Both the position numbers and the translations under genes were made by a program. The notes beneath the pieces were generated by a model. It saw nothing but the letters and a program-made list of their open reading frames with translations. It was not told the DNA's origin and searched no databases. Positions 49,474 to 61,757 of a stretch of 64,000 nucleotides of DNA are shown here, one piece after another (position 1 is the stretch's first letter; the number at the start of each line of letters is the position of its first letter). Where the stretch lies: positions 1,317,547 to 1,381,546 of the forward strand of contig JAKJHU010000106.1 in NCBI GenBank assembly GCA_022316685.1. Reading direction: 5' to 3'. The stretch comes from Progne subis subis (lineage: Eukaryota > Chordata > Aves > Passeriformes > Hirundinidae).

Positions 49474-51755
49474 GGAGCAGTTTTGCTGCTGAAACTTGGG
49501 TATCTCACTGACATTTCTCCAGGTGTAGGTATTTTAGCAGAGGTTTCCAAATTGTCAAAACTTGGCAAACTGGGGGTGGAGCTTGAACCTCAGCTCTGAA
49601 GACAGGATCTAGATGTCCAGGCTGGGAATAGAAACATCATTTTTGGGTGAGGAGTTCAGGCAACACTGCAGAGTGTGTGGGCAGGGGTGTGTGCCTGTCC
49701 CCACACTGTGCCATCCCACAGGACCCTGGCAGGTGAGGAAGGCTTTGAGGAAAGGCATGCCATGAAGGTGATATCCCTCAGAGTCTTGGGGTGTTTCCTC
49801 ATGTAATTCATCATTCACGTCTTATTTATGCTTCCCTAGTGTATGAGCAGGCATACTGTGAGACTCCATATGAAAATGCTATAAAGTAAAGAAGAGTTTT
49901 TATTACACCGGCTTAAAGACTGCATCAGTCTTTCAAAATGGCATTTAGTATTGCCACTTTGACTCCACAGATACAGCCCTGTCACGCTGCCATCATAAAC
50001 TTCAACTTACAGCTTTGACCACGAGGCTGCACTTGGCAGTGACAACCCAGGCAAGGAGGATGGAATCCTTTCCCAAGCTGAAGATACATAATCCCTCGGA
50101 AGATAATTTGTCTGAGAAAAAACCCACACATTAGTGGGATTTGTTGTTTGTATAACCCAAGAATGGTTTTAATTAAACAATAAATCTAAGAAGCAATTAG
50201 GCAAAAAGGAGTTGAGGCAAAATTGGTATTTTGAGAGAAAGCTGAGATATTGCACTTTAAAAATCAGATGGGCTGCATGTTCAGCAAGTATCTGCTACAG
50301 CACCTGTGGAAGAGCCACAGTGTGGTGTTGCATAAATAGATGCCTATCAGGCGAGAAGCTCCATGGGTAGATATGTAATTATACAACTTAGGGGAAAAAA
50401 AAAAAAGGCATAATATTTATACTGCAGCCTGGATTGGCTTCAATCATGTGCATAATACATTTATTTGAAAACATCCTAATTATGTGTTTACCTGACAGAA
50501 GGAGCCATTACAATCACCCTGGCACGTAAACCCATTTTATAAATCTGCCTGCTTTTGCCTTTACCCAAGAGACATACACCAACTGCACATTTATGATTAT
50601 TTATTTTAATCTGTGAAATATATAAATAGTAGTATTCTTAAAGGATATCATTAAAACATTCTGGATTTCTTTTTTTCTTCTTTCTATATTGCTGGGCTTT
50701 TTTCTTAGAGCTTTTCTGAGCAGGGATGTTGCATTTCATATGCAGGGAAAAAATGCATTCTTAACACTCTAGAAATAATAACAAACCCCTTGAAAGATTT
50801 AAATTAGTTTGTTCCCTGAATTAAATGTCCCATCTGCTTCCCTTCCCTCCCCAAACCTCTTCTCGCCACCCCCTGGTGTGCGTGCACATGGGTTTGTGGT
50901 TAGGTTTTTTTCCTGGCATTGCTTCTGAATTCCATCAAATGCACAGCTATTCCAGCCTGCTGGGGTTGTGCCTTGAAAACCAGGTTTGGAGTTTGTGCTG
51001 GGTGTTGAGTGCAGGCACTGAACCCCCTGCTCAGGCAGGGGCTGCACAGTCTGGGGTGGGAACAGGAGTGCTTGTGGCTGCCAGAGTGAGAGAAACACCT
51101 GGGCTTGGGTTGTGTGCTTGATTTAAACTAAGAGCATTGGAGCATTTTGTAGGGAGGAAAGTGAATGTTAAGAATCCTAACAAGTTTGCAAACAGTCGTA
51201 AGGGGGAAGGGCAGTGAGGAGGGAGCTCAGCAACCTTGACAATAGCTTTCTGAATAATGCCGGTTGTCTAATGTACTCGCAAGCTAAAGGAAATTCTAAT
51301 TTAAGACTGACTCCATTCTATACTCACAGTGCTCTCTCTCAGTCTCAGTTTCTCTCTTCCCCACCCTCTCTCTCTTATTTCCCTCTTTGTAGAGGGAATA
51401 TTTCAGTCATATTAGAGAATGGCCTGGCAGCCTTAACTGCACATCATCTCCCTCATTAGAGACGAAATAGAACATGTAAATATTTTCAAACATGATGTTT
51501 TGTTGAATCTTTACTTGTAACTCACGCTGATCATTAGCTTGTATTTAAGGCATTTATAATGAAAATGCATTCATTTAAATTTATCCATGCTTTTGGGAAA
51601 TATCTGGTTTTAAATTTAAGAAAAAGGGAGTAGACATGGTTCTTCTTGCTAGCTGCATGTCCTGCCAGTCTGATTACACAATCTGTTATAATTATGCTGA
51701 GCTCTGCAGACCTTCGGGGAGCCAACTTATACAGTAGAATGACTGCTAATTGCTA

Positions 51756-51821
51756 GGGGTAAAACCTTGGGCCCATTGAAGTCAATAGCAAAATTTCTAC
51801 TAATTTCATAGAGAGTATTTC
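51756..51821. repeat. Degenerate palindromic (MITE-like) interspersed element
   Basis: The segment reads GGGTAAAACCTTGGGCCCAT, TGAAGTCAATAGC, then AAAATTTCTACTAATTTCATAGAG. It matches a short palindromic repeat common in reptile and bird genomes whose arms read CCCCATTGAAGTCAATGG and the inverse. The left arm is well preserved; the right arm (CTACTAATTTCATAG) has decayed. Inverted arms suggest a nonautonomous DNA transposon, but I cannot name the family with certainty. Confidence 0.55.
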
Positions 51822-53811
51822 TAAGACCATCTTCAGAATGATAAACATCAATATTATTTAATGTACTAAGTTAAATGAAAGGAAACTCAAATCTATCATT
51901 AATATTATATGGAGGCTAATAAACTCAATTTTTTGAACACTTAAGTTACAGGAAATTTAGAAATCTTTAGGTCATCATTATTGAGGAAAACAGAGTTTCT
52001 TAATTTAAACTGACCAAGATAATTCCTTCTAATGCAATTTGTTATGCCTCTGCAAAATTTATGATGGAAAGCTCTGTGTCTGCGTGGTTTTTATGCCCGG
52101 GCAAAATGCAAAATGGCAGGATGGATTTGCTGAAAGACTTAAAAAAGCAATCTGAGCCAGGATTCAACATCCAACAGAGTTTGGTTAAAGGCAGTTACAA
52201 ACTCTTGAAAGGGGTGAATGAGGTGTAAAATGTATTTCAGTGACAATAGGTGTTTTCCCTTTGCCATAGTGTGAGGGATGGCATTGTACTTCTGGGATAC
52301 TTGGGACGTGTGGCTGATTCACAGCTCCCACCTCCTCAGAGAGCCACTGTCCACCTCTTCCAGCATCTCCTGGCCATGCCCATCTGCCTCCATCCCACTC
52401 CTGTGTGGATGTATTTCCAATGTGAGCTGAATCCCTTCTGCATGCCTCCCTGTGATCTAATCCAGCAGAAAGAATTTGACAGAGGAATTGAAAATCAGAG
52501 CCATGCTCAAAAGTGGGAGAAGGCTCTCACCAGTACTGACCCATTTGCGTTCTTTCTTCCAGTTTGTATTTATTTCAAATTAACATGTAAGTTTGCATTG
52601 AGCAGTATTTTTTGTTGCTGGAACATAATATTAAGACAAACAAATTTAAGAATCAACATAGAAGATTCCTGTTCATAGAAGAACATGAAATCCTGAGTAA
52701 TCGTCATCATTTTTAAAAAAGGGAATCATTCAGAATGAAACTGTAAAGCTGTGCCTAAGATAATTAATTTTAAAACTTTTTTTTTTTTTTTCCTTTAGTG
52801 TATTTGGAATGAAAACAATCCTAATGGTAATATTGGTCTATTGCTAGAAGTGATGAAATTGTAAAAGCACTATTTTTTATAAAATATCATCTTCTGTCTT
52901 CAGAGGAAAAGATAGATCACATTGTCGTGTTAAATGATGGTGGGACATAATTAACTGTCATTGATCATGGAAGGCAATGCAGAGCACCATTTTTAAACCA
53001 GTAGCTTAGATAACTTGCATCAAAGATCTTTTAGGAGCCAGTCAGGAAGCTGTCTGGATGATTACCATTGGTTTTCATGAGGTTTTGGAACTAAAGAAAA
53101 TTCAGGATCGATTAAAAAACTAATATTTTTTGAGTACTTAGGAAAATACACAGTTGTAAGCCCTTCATCTTGACAACTAACCACAGCAAAAGAATTAAAT
53201 ACAGCACTCCAGTGAAGAATTAAAACTGGCAAATATAACTCACCCCCACTGAATCTATGGAAAATACCAAGTTAATCTGATATATTTTTGAATAGCTGAA
53301 AAATTCAATTTTAAAAAGCAATAGTCTATTAATACCATCTACAGCTAGACATCTAATTGCCTAATACCAAACATTCTCCTTAATAAATTAGAAACTTGCA
53401 AGCAAACATGCTAAAGATTAAATGAGTCTGAGGGTGGCTCCTCAACAGTACTGGCACATGTTTGGCACTGTAATGGCAAATGAGGAACGCTCACAGGAGA
53501 TGTGACTAAAGAGCCCAAAGCAATCAGTTCCTGGCCATGCACATTTTGAACATTTTAGCATTGAAGAAAACAGAAAATATAAATTGTTAATCATTAGTTT
53601 GTCGATGGCACAAAAATTGTGAAAGTATTGAAATGCAGAAAGCCATGAAAGAAGATGAAAGAAGACAGTCTGCACCAAAGGCTTATCTTGGCAACATGCC
53701 TTCTTCACAGTATGCTCTAAAATAGTATTTTCATTCTCCATCAAAGGCTAAGAATATACCAGAAACCATAAGCTTACACTTAATACTTTTTTATAATATG
53801 TATGCAGAACA
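51822..53811. other. Noncoding stretch
   Basis: AT-rich. The 142-codon frame at 52,250-52,678 (plus) is the longest in the region but shows no recognised domain. A T14CCTTTAG tract at 52,778-52,798 resembles a splice acceptor, followed by GTAATA about 28 bases later, but no protein family is apparent and chance is likely. Confidence 0.5.
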
Positions 53812-54310
53812 TTATAGAGTTTATAGAAACCTAAGACCATGTATTCAGCCACTCAGGTCAGGGAAGAATTATCTAGAGCTGTAACACATTGTCACTTTTC
53901 AGTTTCTAAAAGAAAATTTTTGCAACCACAGGATTGTGTTTCATAGCCACAAATGTGCCTACCCTTCATGAATTTGTCTAATCCCATTCTAAACCCATTT
54001 ATACTCTGCAGTATCTCGTGACAATGAATTCCACATTTTTTTTTTTATATATATATATATATATCTTGTGTGGAAAAGCGCTTCCTTTTGTTGGTTTTAC
54101 ACCTGTGACCCATTTCAGCTGGGAGCTTGCCAGTTCCTGTGTAGTGAGAAAGAATGAGTAGTTTATTTTGGATCACTTTCTCCGCATCATTTCTGATTTT
54201 ATAGATTTTTACGGCATCTACTCAGCGCTGTCTTTTACAGGGTGCATGATCCTAATTGTTCCTTGCACGGGCATTGTTCCATGACTTGCTGCCCTCAGAG
54301 GCCTCAAGAA
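53812..54310 (-). mobile_element. Old CR1 LINE block A, 3' part, minus strand
   Basis: Read on the plus strand: TATAGAGTTTATAGAAACCT, then CATGAATTTGTCTAATCCCA, AACCCATTTATACT, GTGACAATGAATTCCACA, a microsatellite, TTGTGTGGAAAAGCGCTTCC, TTTTGTTGGTTTTACACCTG, then TTCTGATTTTATAGATTTTT. This is the inverted CR1 3' region in the correct order. The right edge is marked by GGGCATTGTTCCATGACTTG, which is weaker. Confidence 0.75.
54036..54064. repeat. T-tract and (TA)n microsatellite inside CR1 block A
   Basis: About eleven T followed by roughly nine TA units. It lies exactly where the CR1 consensus has a short AT-rich link (after GAGTTCCACA), so it arose by expansion after insertion. Confidence 0.93.
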
Positions 54311-54549
54311 AGTTACAGGGAAGAAACCCCATAAGTTTGTGGAGACCAAGCAGGGGATGACAACAGTATGTACCTTCCTGGTCTATTCTCCCTCATCCTG
54401 CCATTCACAACTCAGGCTTTTCCTAATCCAGAAAAGATAAGCATTACTCTGCTCAGTTGATTCTTTAGTGCTGTGACCCTTCATCATGCTCAGCATCCTC
54501 TGTCAGCAAAGTTCCTCACCTCATTTGCTTCTCCCCTGAAGGGGCACCT

Positions 54550-55140
54550 CCTCTGCTTGGTTTTGAACCTCCATCTGGTTGCTTTGCTCGTGCCCCAACC
54601 TCTGGTATTGAAAAAGCCATTGGAGGGTAAATTCCAGTTCATCTTTTCTGGCCTGTTAAGAACCTTATAAACATTCAGCATGGTTTGTGTCAGTTCAGGT
54701 CAGGAGTCCTCATCTGTTCAGCCATTCCTGTATCCCTGTGTGCTTGGGGCTCTGAACTACCCTTGGTACTCCATTCCCATCTTTTCCAGCTCTGCTCTCA
54801 GCTTTTCCCAACGTGGAACCAGAGCTGCACCTAGCACTGGCAGTGCTTCTGACCTGCTGCTGTTTTGTGGTTTGGTCTGTATTCCTTCCTCAGTTATTCT
54901 ATTGCTTTTCTGATCTCTGCTGAACACTGTGATGACATTTCCAGGCATTTCTCTGTGATAACCTCAAAATCTTTTCTCTCTTTGGTTACAGTCAACTCAC
55001 AGACCAACACATGTAGTTGAAATTAGATTTGTATATTCTCATTTCAGTACTTTGCAGATATCTACATTGGTTTCAGTGACATTTTATTGTCCAGTCATTT
55101 TGAACTGTAAGATCCTTCTAATCTCTTCCTGGTAAATTCT
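54550..55140 (-). mobile_element. Old CR1 LINE block B, minus strand
   Basis: On the plus strand TGCTTGGTTTTGAACCTCCA, a GAGTCCTCATCTGTTCAGCC block, CGTGGAACCAGAGCTGCACC, and further on TTTGCAGATATCTACATTGG and TTATTGTCCAGTCATTTTGA follow the inverted CR1 3' region and C-terminal ORF2. Its left part repeats the same CR1 segment as the right part of block A, so B is a separate insertion or a duplicated copy, not a continuation. Confidence 0.6.
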
Positions 55141-55327
55141 TGTCCTTTAACCTTGAATATGTACTGTCAACAATCTTTTTTCACTGTTCCGCCTTTCTTT
55201 TCCAAATGTCTGGCGACTCTGCTGATAGCACAGGCTTTTGTACCTTTCCCATGATCTTGAAGTAGGGAAGGAAGGAAGAAGAAATAAAAAGAAGGAATCT
55301 GTTCTGGTTGCAGTATTTAAAACATGG

Positions 55328-55360
55328 CTGTAAGGTGGATTTGTCTGTAAGGTAGACTTA
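55328..55360 (+). repeat. Imperfect 17-bp tandem duplication
   Basis: CTGTAAGGTGGATTTGT is followed by CTGTAAGGTAGACTTA. It lies between CR1 blocks B and C. Confidence 0.7.
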
Positions 55361-55430
55361 GAGAATGACAGAGATTTCCTCTGCTTTGTTCTCTAAATAA
55401 TTAATAATCTCAGATTTACTTTTTAGTCTG

Positions 55431-55735
55431 GTGCTGAGCAGTGAAGTATTGTTTTCATGGAGCCATCTGCAGTGACTCCACAGCCCCTTTCATAGTACAA
55501 ACAGCTCATTCAGGGCCCATGATTTTGTTTGTTGAGTTAAAGTTGCATTTTCCCTGTGTATTATTTTGCAGCTACAAACACTGAATTTAATTTCTAAACT
55601 CACTGACTCAATATTATGAGATCGCTCTCCACTCTTTGCAACCAGCTTTGGTTGTATTTAGCTTCATTTCAGTAACCTGAATAATCTTGTATCATCTTCA
55701 GACTGTGTCACCTCACTACTCACCCTCGGCTTCCA
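55431..55735 (-). mobile_element. Old CR1 LINE block C, reverse-transcriptase region, minus strand
   Basis: The minus-strand translation ends EVTQSEDDTRLFRLLK, clearly aligned with the CR1 catalytic region EVAKFADDTKLLKIVK, with F-A replaced by S-E at the catalytic motif. On the plus strand AGCCATCTGCAGTGACTCCA, GCCCATGATTTTGTTTGTTG, TTTTGCAGCTACAAACACTG and AATCTTGTATCATCTTCAGA follow the inverted ORF2 in order. It covers the same CR1 segment as the right part of block B, so it belongs to another copy, possibly the 5' part of block A split by B. Confidence 0.75.
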
Positions 55736-58034
55736 GACTCCTTCAAAGATGTCTGGAGAAACCTGTGTGCCCGCGACGAAGTGAGGGAACCCAGCAAATG
55801 GTGTTTGCCAGCCTGCCTGGGGTAAGTGGGTGGTGAAGGAGGAAAGTGAGTGCTCGTGTTGCCAGTTTCCTGCCTTGGGAAAGAAGGTCCCTCCAGCTGG
55901 CATGAACTGCTGTGCTGCCTGCCAGGAGCAGCGGCAGCTATGCCACAACTACTCTTGCAGGCGTCACAGGTGATGAGCAGCAAAGAAACATTTACTGAGC
56001 AAGCCAGGACGCAGTGTAGAGCACAGGAGCAGGCAAGAAATATCTGTTTCAATATAAGCAATAATTTATCTAAAAACAAAGAAGGATGCCTACAATTAAG
56101 GGATGAGGGCTTTGGAAACGGTGACCCTGAGAAGGGCTCATGGGTCTCGGCGGGCAATCACTTGTAGATGAGCTGCCAGTGTGGTTTGGGGCCAAAAGAG
56201 CAGGGGGAACTCAGGTATGTAAAAATAGAGCAGGCAAGTGCTGGCCAGGAGTTCCCATTGTCTCTGTGCTTGGCCGTGGTGTGGCCTCTTTATTGCTGTG
56301 TATAATAATATCTACATTGCTTTATTATATAAAGCTTACATTATTAATACATATTACATAAAACTTTATTCTTTTCCTTGATATTATTATTCCTTTTGGT
56401 CAAATTTCATAGCCTCTGGATGATGTGCTCAACTAAATCTCAGCTTTTGCCATACCTCAAAAGTTAATTGAGACTGGTGGAACGGGGGAAGTGGGACACC
56501 AGCGGGGTGAATGATGAGCAACAGTAAACTATGGCCTGCAGATTACATGGGGCTTCCAGCAGGTTGCCACAAGCTTAGTACTTAGGCAAAGTATTAATTA
56601 ACTTCTATAGCACTGATCTGTAATGGAGTATTAACAGGACACTGTGCACATGCAGATCTTCCCCATGCTGGGAGTGTTGTACACACCAGTGAAAAAACAT
56701 AAATAATACAAAAGGATCATGAACCTCTGCAGTACAGACAAGAGCGACCACAATGATCTATACCTTGGAAAGACAGGGGCGAGTGGGGACCATGGGGAAA
56801 TGGAGTCCTGGTTTTGATCCATCCCTGTTCAGTGTTTCAAAGCTGAGTAGAATCTGCCTGGTCAAGAGATCCTGTTTTGAAGGTAAATCTTTGCAGGGTC
56901 GGTGTTCCTGTTGGTGGGCTCTGAGCCTCGCAAGGAGGTGTGTGTTGCGCACCTGGATATCTGGGGAGTTTTCCTTCGCTCCTTTCTGCATATTTGAGTA
57001 TCAACATTTAAAAGCCCACTTCATGAACCTGCTGTGTTGGTACAGTATCACTTTTCAGGGTCACTGCCAAAGCAGGACAAATAAGGCATGAATCTGTGAA
57101 GCCTGTGGAGCCCAGTATGGGAGGCTGTTTGCTTTGGATGATGTAAGGGTATAAACAGGAATTCTGGACTGAAATCGAATGGAAAAAAAAAATATAACAG
57201 TGATATAATTACAATGAAGGTCACCCAACACCAATGGTGGAAAGGAAGGCATGCTTTTGGGAGCGCATTGCAGGGAATCATATCCACAGAGGAAGAGTTG
57301 GGTTGGTCACCAAAGAGCTTTAAATTTGGCCTATGCCTGCAAGCTCTTGTCAGCACCTGCCCAGATGTCCCCTGAGCCAACCTAGAGCCGTCTCAGGCTC
57401 CAACCAAAATTCCTCCATGGAGTGGTTTTGCAGATGTTACTTTCTGAAATGCCTCTTCACCACAGTGTGGCAGCACTGGATACTGGATTTCTCCTCACCT
57501 ACCTTCTAGCCAGAGGATGCCCTGGATTTATGGAAGCGCTCGTAGGACTCAACCCTCCAAGCAGCTGCTCTGACACAGGCACGGGGTTGGATGGCAATGC
57601 TCGCAGGTCTTGCTGGAGCCTCTCTCCTGCCTTCTTCCCCATCTGAAGTGGGAAGGTACCCTGTGCAGTCAGCACCGACCCTGGCATCTCCTCGAGGAGC
57701 GGCTGTTCTGCAAATGAGACACTGGCCCAACCCGCACTGGGACCCTGGACCCCTGTGCCATGGCTGCCTCGGCATGGGACAGAAGAGAGATCCTCCTCCA
57801 GGCCCAGCAGAGCTTCTTGCTACACCAAACACACAAACTCTCCACCTCACATTGTGTCTCTGCTCTGCCAGGTATTGTTTTGTTAGTGAACCAGAGCTGA
57901 AAGCTTCTTCCTCACTTTTATCTGCCAGCCATCAGCAGTGGGTGAGGAGCAGGCATGTGGGCTGCTCCTTGCTATCATCCTGCTGCTGCATCACCCCAGC
58001 CTCATGTGCCATGGGGACCTGAGTGCTCTGCCTG
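55736..58034. other. Noncoding stretch
   Basis: Frames of 110-145 codons on both strands overlap each other and show no domain. GC content is moderate. No repeat family or RNA gene is recognised. Confidence 0.5.
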
Positions 58035-58290
58035 GGAATGCTCACTGCTGAGAAAATCTTACATCCAGCCTCAGCTTCTCCTTTTTAACTTCAGGCTCCT
58101 TGTCCTACCATCGTCTGAGACTCTGAACGAATTCCCTTCCTTCATTTATATTGTTACCTTGAAGGTATTTATAGAGCAAGACTGCATCCCCTCTGACTCT
58201 GCACACTGCTAATTTATAAAACCTTGGTCCCTTCAGTCTTTCATAACCATGTGCCTTAATCCTGGCATCATTCCTATTACTTCTTTTTCT
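58035..58290 (-). mobile_element. Old CR1 LINE fragment, C-terminal ORF2, minus strand
   Basis: The minus-strand translation near 58,110-58,260 reads YERLKGPRFYKLAVCRVRGD followed by AVLLYKYLQG, matching the conserved CR1 C-terminal segment YEERLRELGLFSLEKRRLRGD..NVYKYLKGG. On the plus strand the inverted blocks GAGAAAATCTTACATCCAGC and TTCAGTCTTTCATAACCATG also fit. The reading frame is open over this short part but is only a fragment. Confidence 0.82.
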
Positions 58291-61200
58291 CGAAGGGGAG
58301 GGATGTTTTTTATATTTTAAACTTGGAACAACCTGCATCCAGGCAAGTGGACATGCACTATGACAGCTGCCCACCCTGCAGCTGCTTGGGTTCTTCTCCC
58401 CATGAGGAGACAGGCGAGAAGACCCCAGTGCAAAGGGCTCCATCCCTGGGTGTGGTGCACAGCTGGTAAGCACTCAAATGTGGCTGGCATTAAGGATTGG
58501 GGTGAGGGACCACACAGGCAGCGCTGCCAAGCTGTGACACTGGAGCAGGCTCTGGCATGGCAGGTAGCATACAGCACTCTTCCCAACCCTCCATCCTCAG
58601 TTGGCATCAGCACTGTGCAAGGCTGTTAAATGGCAGGATTATACAGTGTTAGCCTGGCTCTCACCCATGAGCCTTGATCTCACTGCTTCCCAGTACCCGA
58701 GCCATTCCTTGTACTGGGTTTGCATGGCAAGGTTTGGGTAGTGGGGGGGCTGCAGGAGTGACTTCTGTGAGAAGCTCCTGGACCCTTCCTCCATGTGTGA
58801 CACAGCCAAGATGGACCTGCCACTGGCCAAGGCTGAGCTCATCAGAGACAATGGTAGCACCTCTGGGATAACGAATTTAAGAAGGGGTAAAAACCCAGCA
58901 GCTGCAGCCAGAGAGAGGAATGAGAGTACGAGAGAGAAGCTGCTGTGCAGACACCAAGGCAGTGAAGAAGGAGGGGAGGCGGTGCTCCAGGTGCCAGGAC
59001 AGAGACTCCCCTGCAGCCCGTGGTGCTGCCCATGGTGAGGCAGCTGTGCCCCTGCAGCCTTGGAGCAGAGATCCAATGCCAGATCAGGGGGATGTCTGAA
59101 GGAGGCTGTGACCCCGTGGGCATCCTGAGCTGGAGAAGGCTCCTGGCAGGACCTGTGGACCTGTGAAGACGGAGCCCACCCCGGAGCAGCTTTGCTGGCA
59201 GGGCTTGTGACCATGGGGAATCCACTGCAGATCAGGGAAGAGCGTGAGGAGTCCCCTCTCTGCAGAGGAAGGAGGAGCAGTGACAACATGTGATTAATTG
59301 ACCACAGCCGCAGTTCCCTGTCCCCTTTTGCCACTGCAGGGGAGGAGGAAGAGGAAATCAGGAGTAAAATTAAGCCTAGGAAGCAGGAATGGGTGGAGGG
59401 AAAGTGTTTTAAGATTTAGCTGTATTTCTCATTATCCAATTCTGATTTAATTGTTAGCAAATTAAGCTAATTTCCCCCATCAAGCCTGTTTTGCTGAGAT
59501 GGTAACTGGTGAGTGATCTCTCCCTGTCCTTACCTCAACCAACAAGGCTTTTGTTCTATTTTATCTCCCCTGTCCAGCTGAGGAGGGGAGTGATAGAGCA
59601 AGTTTTTTGGCCTCCTGGTGTCCAGCCAGGGTGAAACCATTGCATTCCTCTCTCTATGAGGTTCCAGATTGCTGCGTGTTAGTGCTGGGTCTTGTCGTAC
59701 CCAGCCCTTGGATGTAATGTTCCCAGACAGATTTGGATGCAACTCAGGCTGTACTGGGTGCCCACTGATGATGCTGATATAAATGGTGCTACCTCATTCT
59801 CTGTTTAATGAAACTTTAAAATGCAAGTACCCGTCCTGTCTCTGGTGGTAACATCACTAAAATTGTTCCCAATTTTGAAGGCTCATTTTTATGGTTACTA
59901 TCTGAATCTATGACTCATCAACCAATTTCTAGCCCACACCAAATTCTTTACGGAGTTTTCATTCAGTCTTTAAGAAAACTCAGTTATAGCACTGTAGGAG
60001 CGACTGTGAGGGCTGGCCACAGGGGGAATGGAGGAGCAGTTTGCTAATGAGGGCAAGCAGTTCAGATAGAGGAGGAAATCAGTTGTAAGACATAGGGATG
60101 GACGGGGTTGGAGACTGTGCAGTCCCTCCTCTGGATGTCCCTGTGGGCTGAAGGGAGCATGTGGCTGGGTCCTGGGCAGTAACTGATTGCAGAGCAGCTT
60201 CAGTTACTGCAGAACTCCCCAAACCCACAAGCTGCTCCAAGGGCTCGAGGTGCATCCCACATCACCTTCCTCATTACCACAGCTAAGTGTGCTCGGCTGG
60301 AGAGCTTTGCGATTCATCTGTGGTGTGAGCTTTGTGCCAGGAGAAGCTGGGTGAAGGGCACATTCTCCAGCCTCAAGAAACTTCATACCACTCTCATACC
60401 AGCTCTCTCTCATCTTAGTCCTTTCCCAAAATGTGAAAGAGCTGGGGAGGAGAGCAAAACATCTGCTTCCCGGTGAGGGAGAGATGTGTGGCTGCTCAGC
60501 AGGTTATCTGAGAATAGAGGTTATTGAAATTCTTATTTTCCAGGGACTGCACTTAAAAAGGCTGTTGGTTATGTGAGCTGCTGGACTTTGAAAATAAGAT
60601 ATAGAGTTAGCTTTCCCTCCCCACTGACATTCAGTTCCCTTCGGATTTTGGAAAAAATGTCTCCATGAGCAAAAGCAAAGGCAGAGTGCAAACATTCCCC
60701 TCCTGCCACATGGGAAGGACTGAAACAAGGAAGGCTGTGTACAGAGGCAAGAGGTGAGCCCTGCAGGCAGGCTGCCTCACCTCCAAGCTCCCAGCTGTGC
60801 TGTGGAGCCCTGGGCAGAGGCAGTAGGTTAGGTAAAACAGTAACAAGAAGCAGGAAAGAAGATGGAGGGAAGAAACCCAGCTTGAAACTCTCCTGCCAGA
60901 GAGCTGCAGGCAAGGGGGCAATACATTCTGGTCCTGTCTTCTCAACCTTTTTTTGTAATGGGATGCACATTGTTCTCTCCCACAGCCCAGATAACCTCTC
61001 TGATGAAGGGAAGATTATTTTTCAAGATTGTCTTCAGAGATTTATTTTAAATTCTCAGGTACACTGTGTCTGGACCTGCAGTTTACAGTATGTAGGCTGA
61101 GTTTTGTCAGATACTCTTTTACCATCTCTGTGTTTATCCTTTGCTCTTGGCCTCTCCAGCTGTTCTGTCATATATTCTCTGCTTCCTGAAGAAGAATCCC

Positions 61201-61684
61201 CAATTTCTTCATTATCATTACTGAATGTAGGTGAGCACAGTTTTCTCCACCCCAAACCACTCTGGAGTCAGCCCAACTCTTCCTCCAGTTGCCGAAAGAC
61301 TCGGACTTATTCCCTAATTCCTCTGTCCTTCTATTCTTGTTTTTGAATTAAAAACATTAATATACAAACACCACAGTGTGACTAGAGTGAAGCTGTCCTC
61401 ATGGAGGATGTTTAAAATGCACAGTTCAAGCATGCTACAGGTATACATCATTTTGGCACTTGCTCACCTTCACGTGGACCTGGTGCGTTCATGTATTTGA
61501 TAGATTAAATGAGTAGGTCACAGCTCTGCCCACATGTATGGGCTGTTTTCTTATTTCTTGTTTCCTAACCATCTTCTGTGATTTTGTTGCTGTTTTCTAT
61601 GCTTTCCTAGCTACGCATTTCTGGTCTGACATTTTATACCTGTGGATTATCTTTTAATTGCTCCTCTTACCACCCGGCCACTCA

Positions 61685-61757
61685 CACTGCAATTCTCCCT
61701 GCAGAACTGCTCACTGCAATTTTCCCTGCAGAACTGCTCACTGCAATTTCCCCTGCT
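61685..61757 (+). repeat. 27-bp minisatellite, about 2.6 copies
   Basis: The unit begins CACTGCAATTCTCCCTGCAG and restarts at 61685, 61712 and 61739 with one or two mismatches. The period of 27 keeps reading frame, so one plus frame shows a repeated LQFSLQNCS, but no other coding signal supports translation. Confidence 0.92.

Larger units (their letters stand above)
47119..51755. other. Noncoding stretch
   Basis: No coding exon supported. It includes an A-rich block at 48,052 and a G/T low-complexity block at 49,435. From about 50,110 to 50,560 the sequence is AT-rich with several TAATTA or AATTAG cores, which resembles conserved noncoding enhancers, but conservation cannot be judged from one sequence. 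Confidence 0.5.

Noticed and set aside
52250..52678. 142-codon plus-strand open frame
   Set aside because: No domain and no splice or promoter context; composition like the surrounding noncoding DNA.
52778..52830. Strong polypyrimidine tract with TTTAG followed by GTAATA, like a micro-exon
   Set aside because: The 28-base segment has no identifiable partner exons and its translation matches nothing I know; T tracts are common here.
58639..59334. 231-codon minus-strand open frame
   Set aside because: No domain recognised, overlapped by frames on the other strand, in moderately GC-rich sequence where long chance frames are expected.
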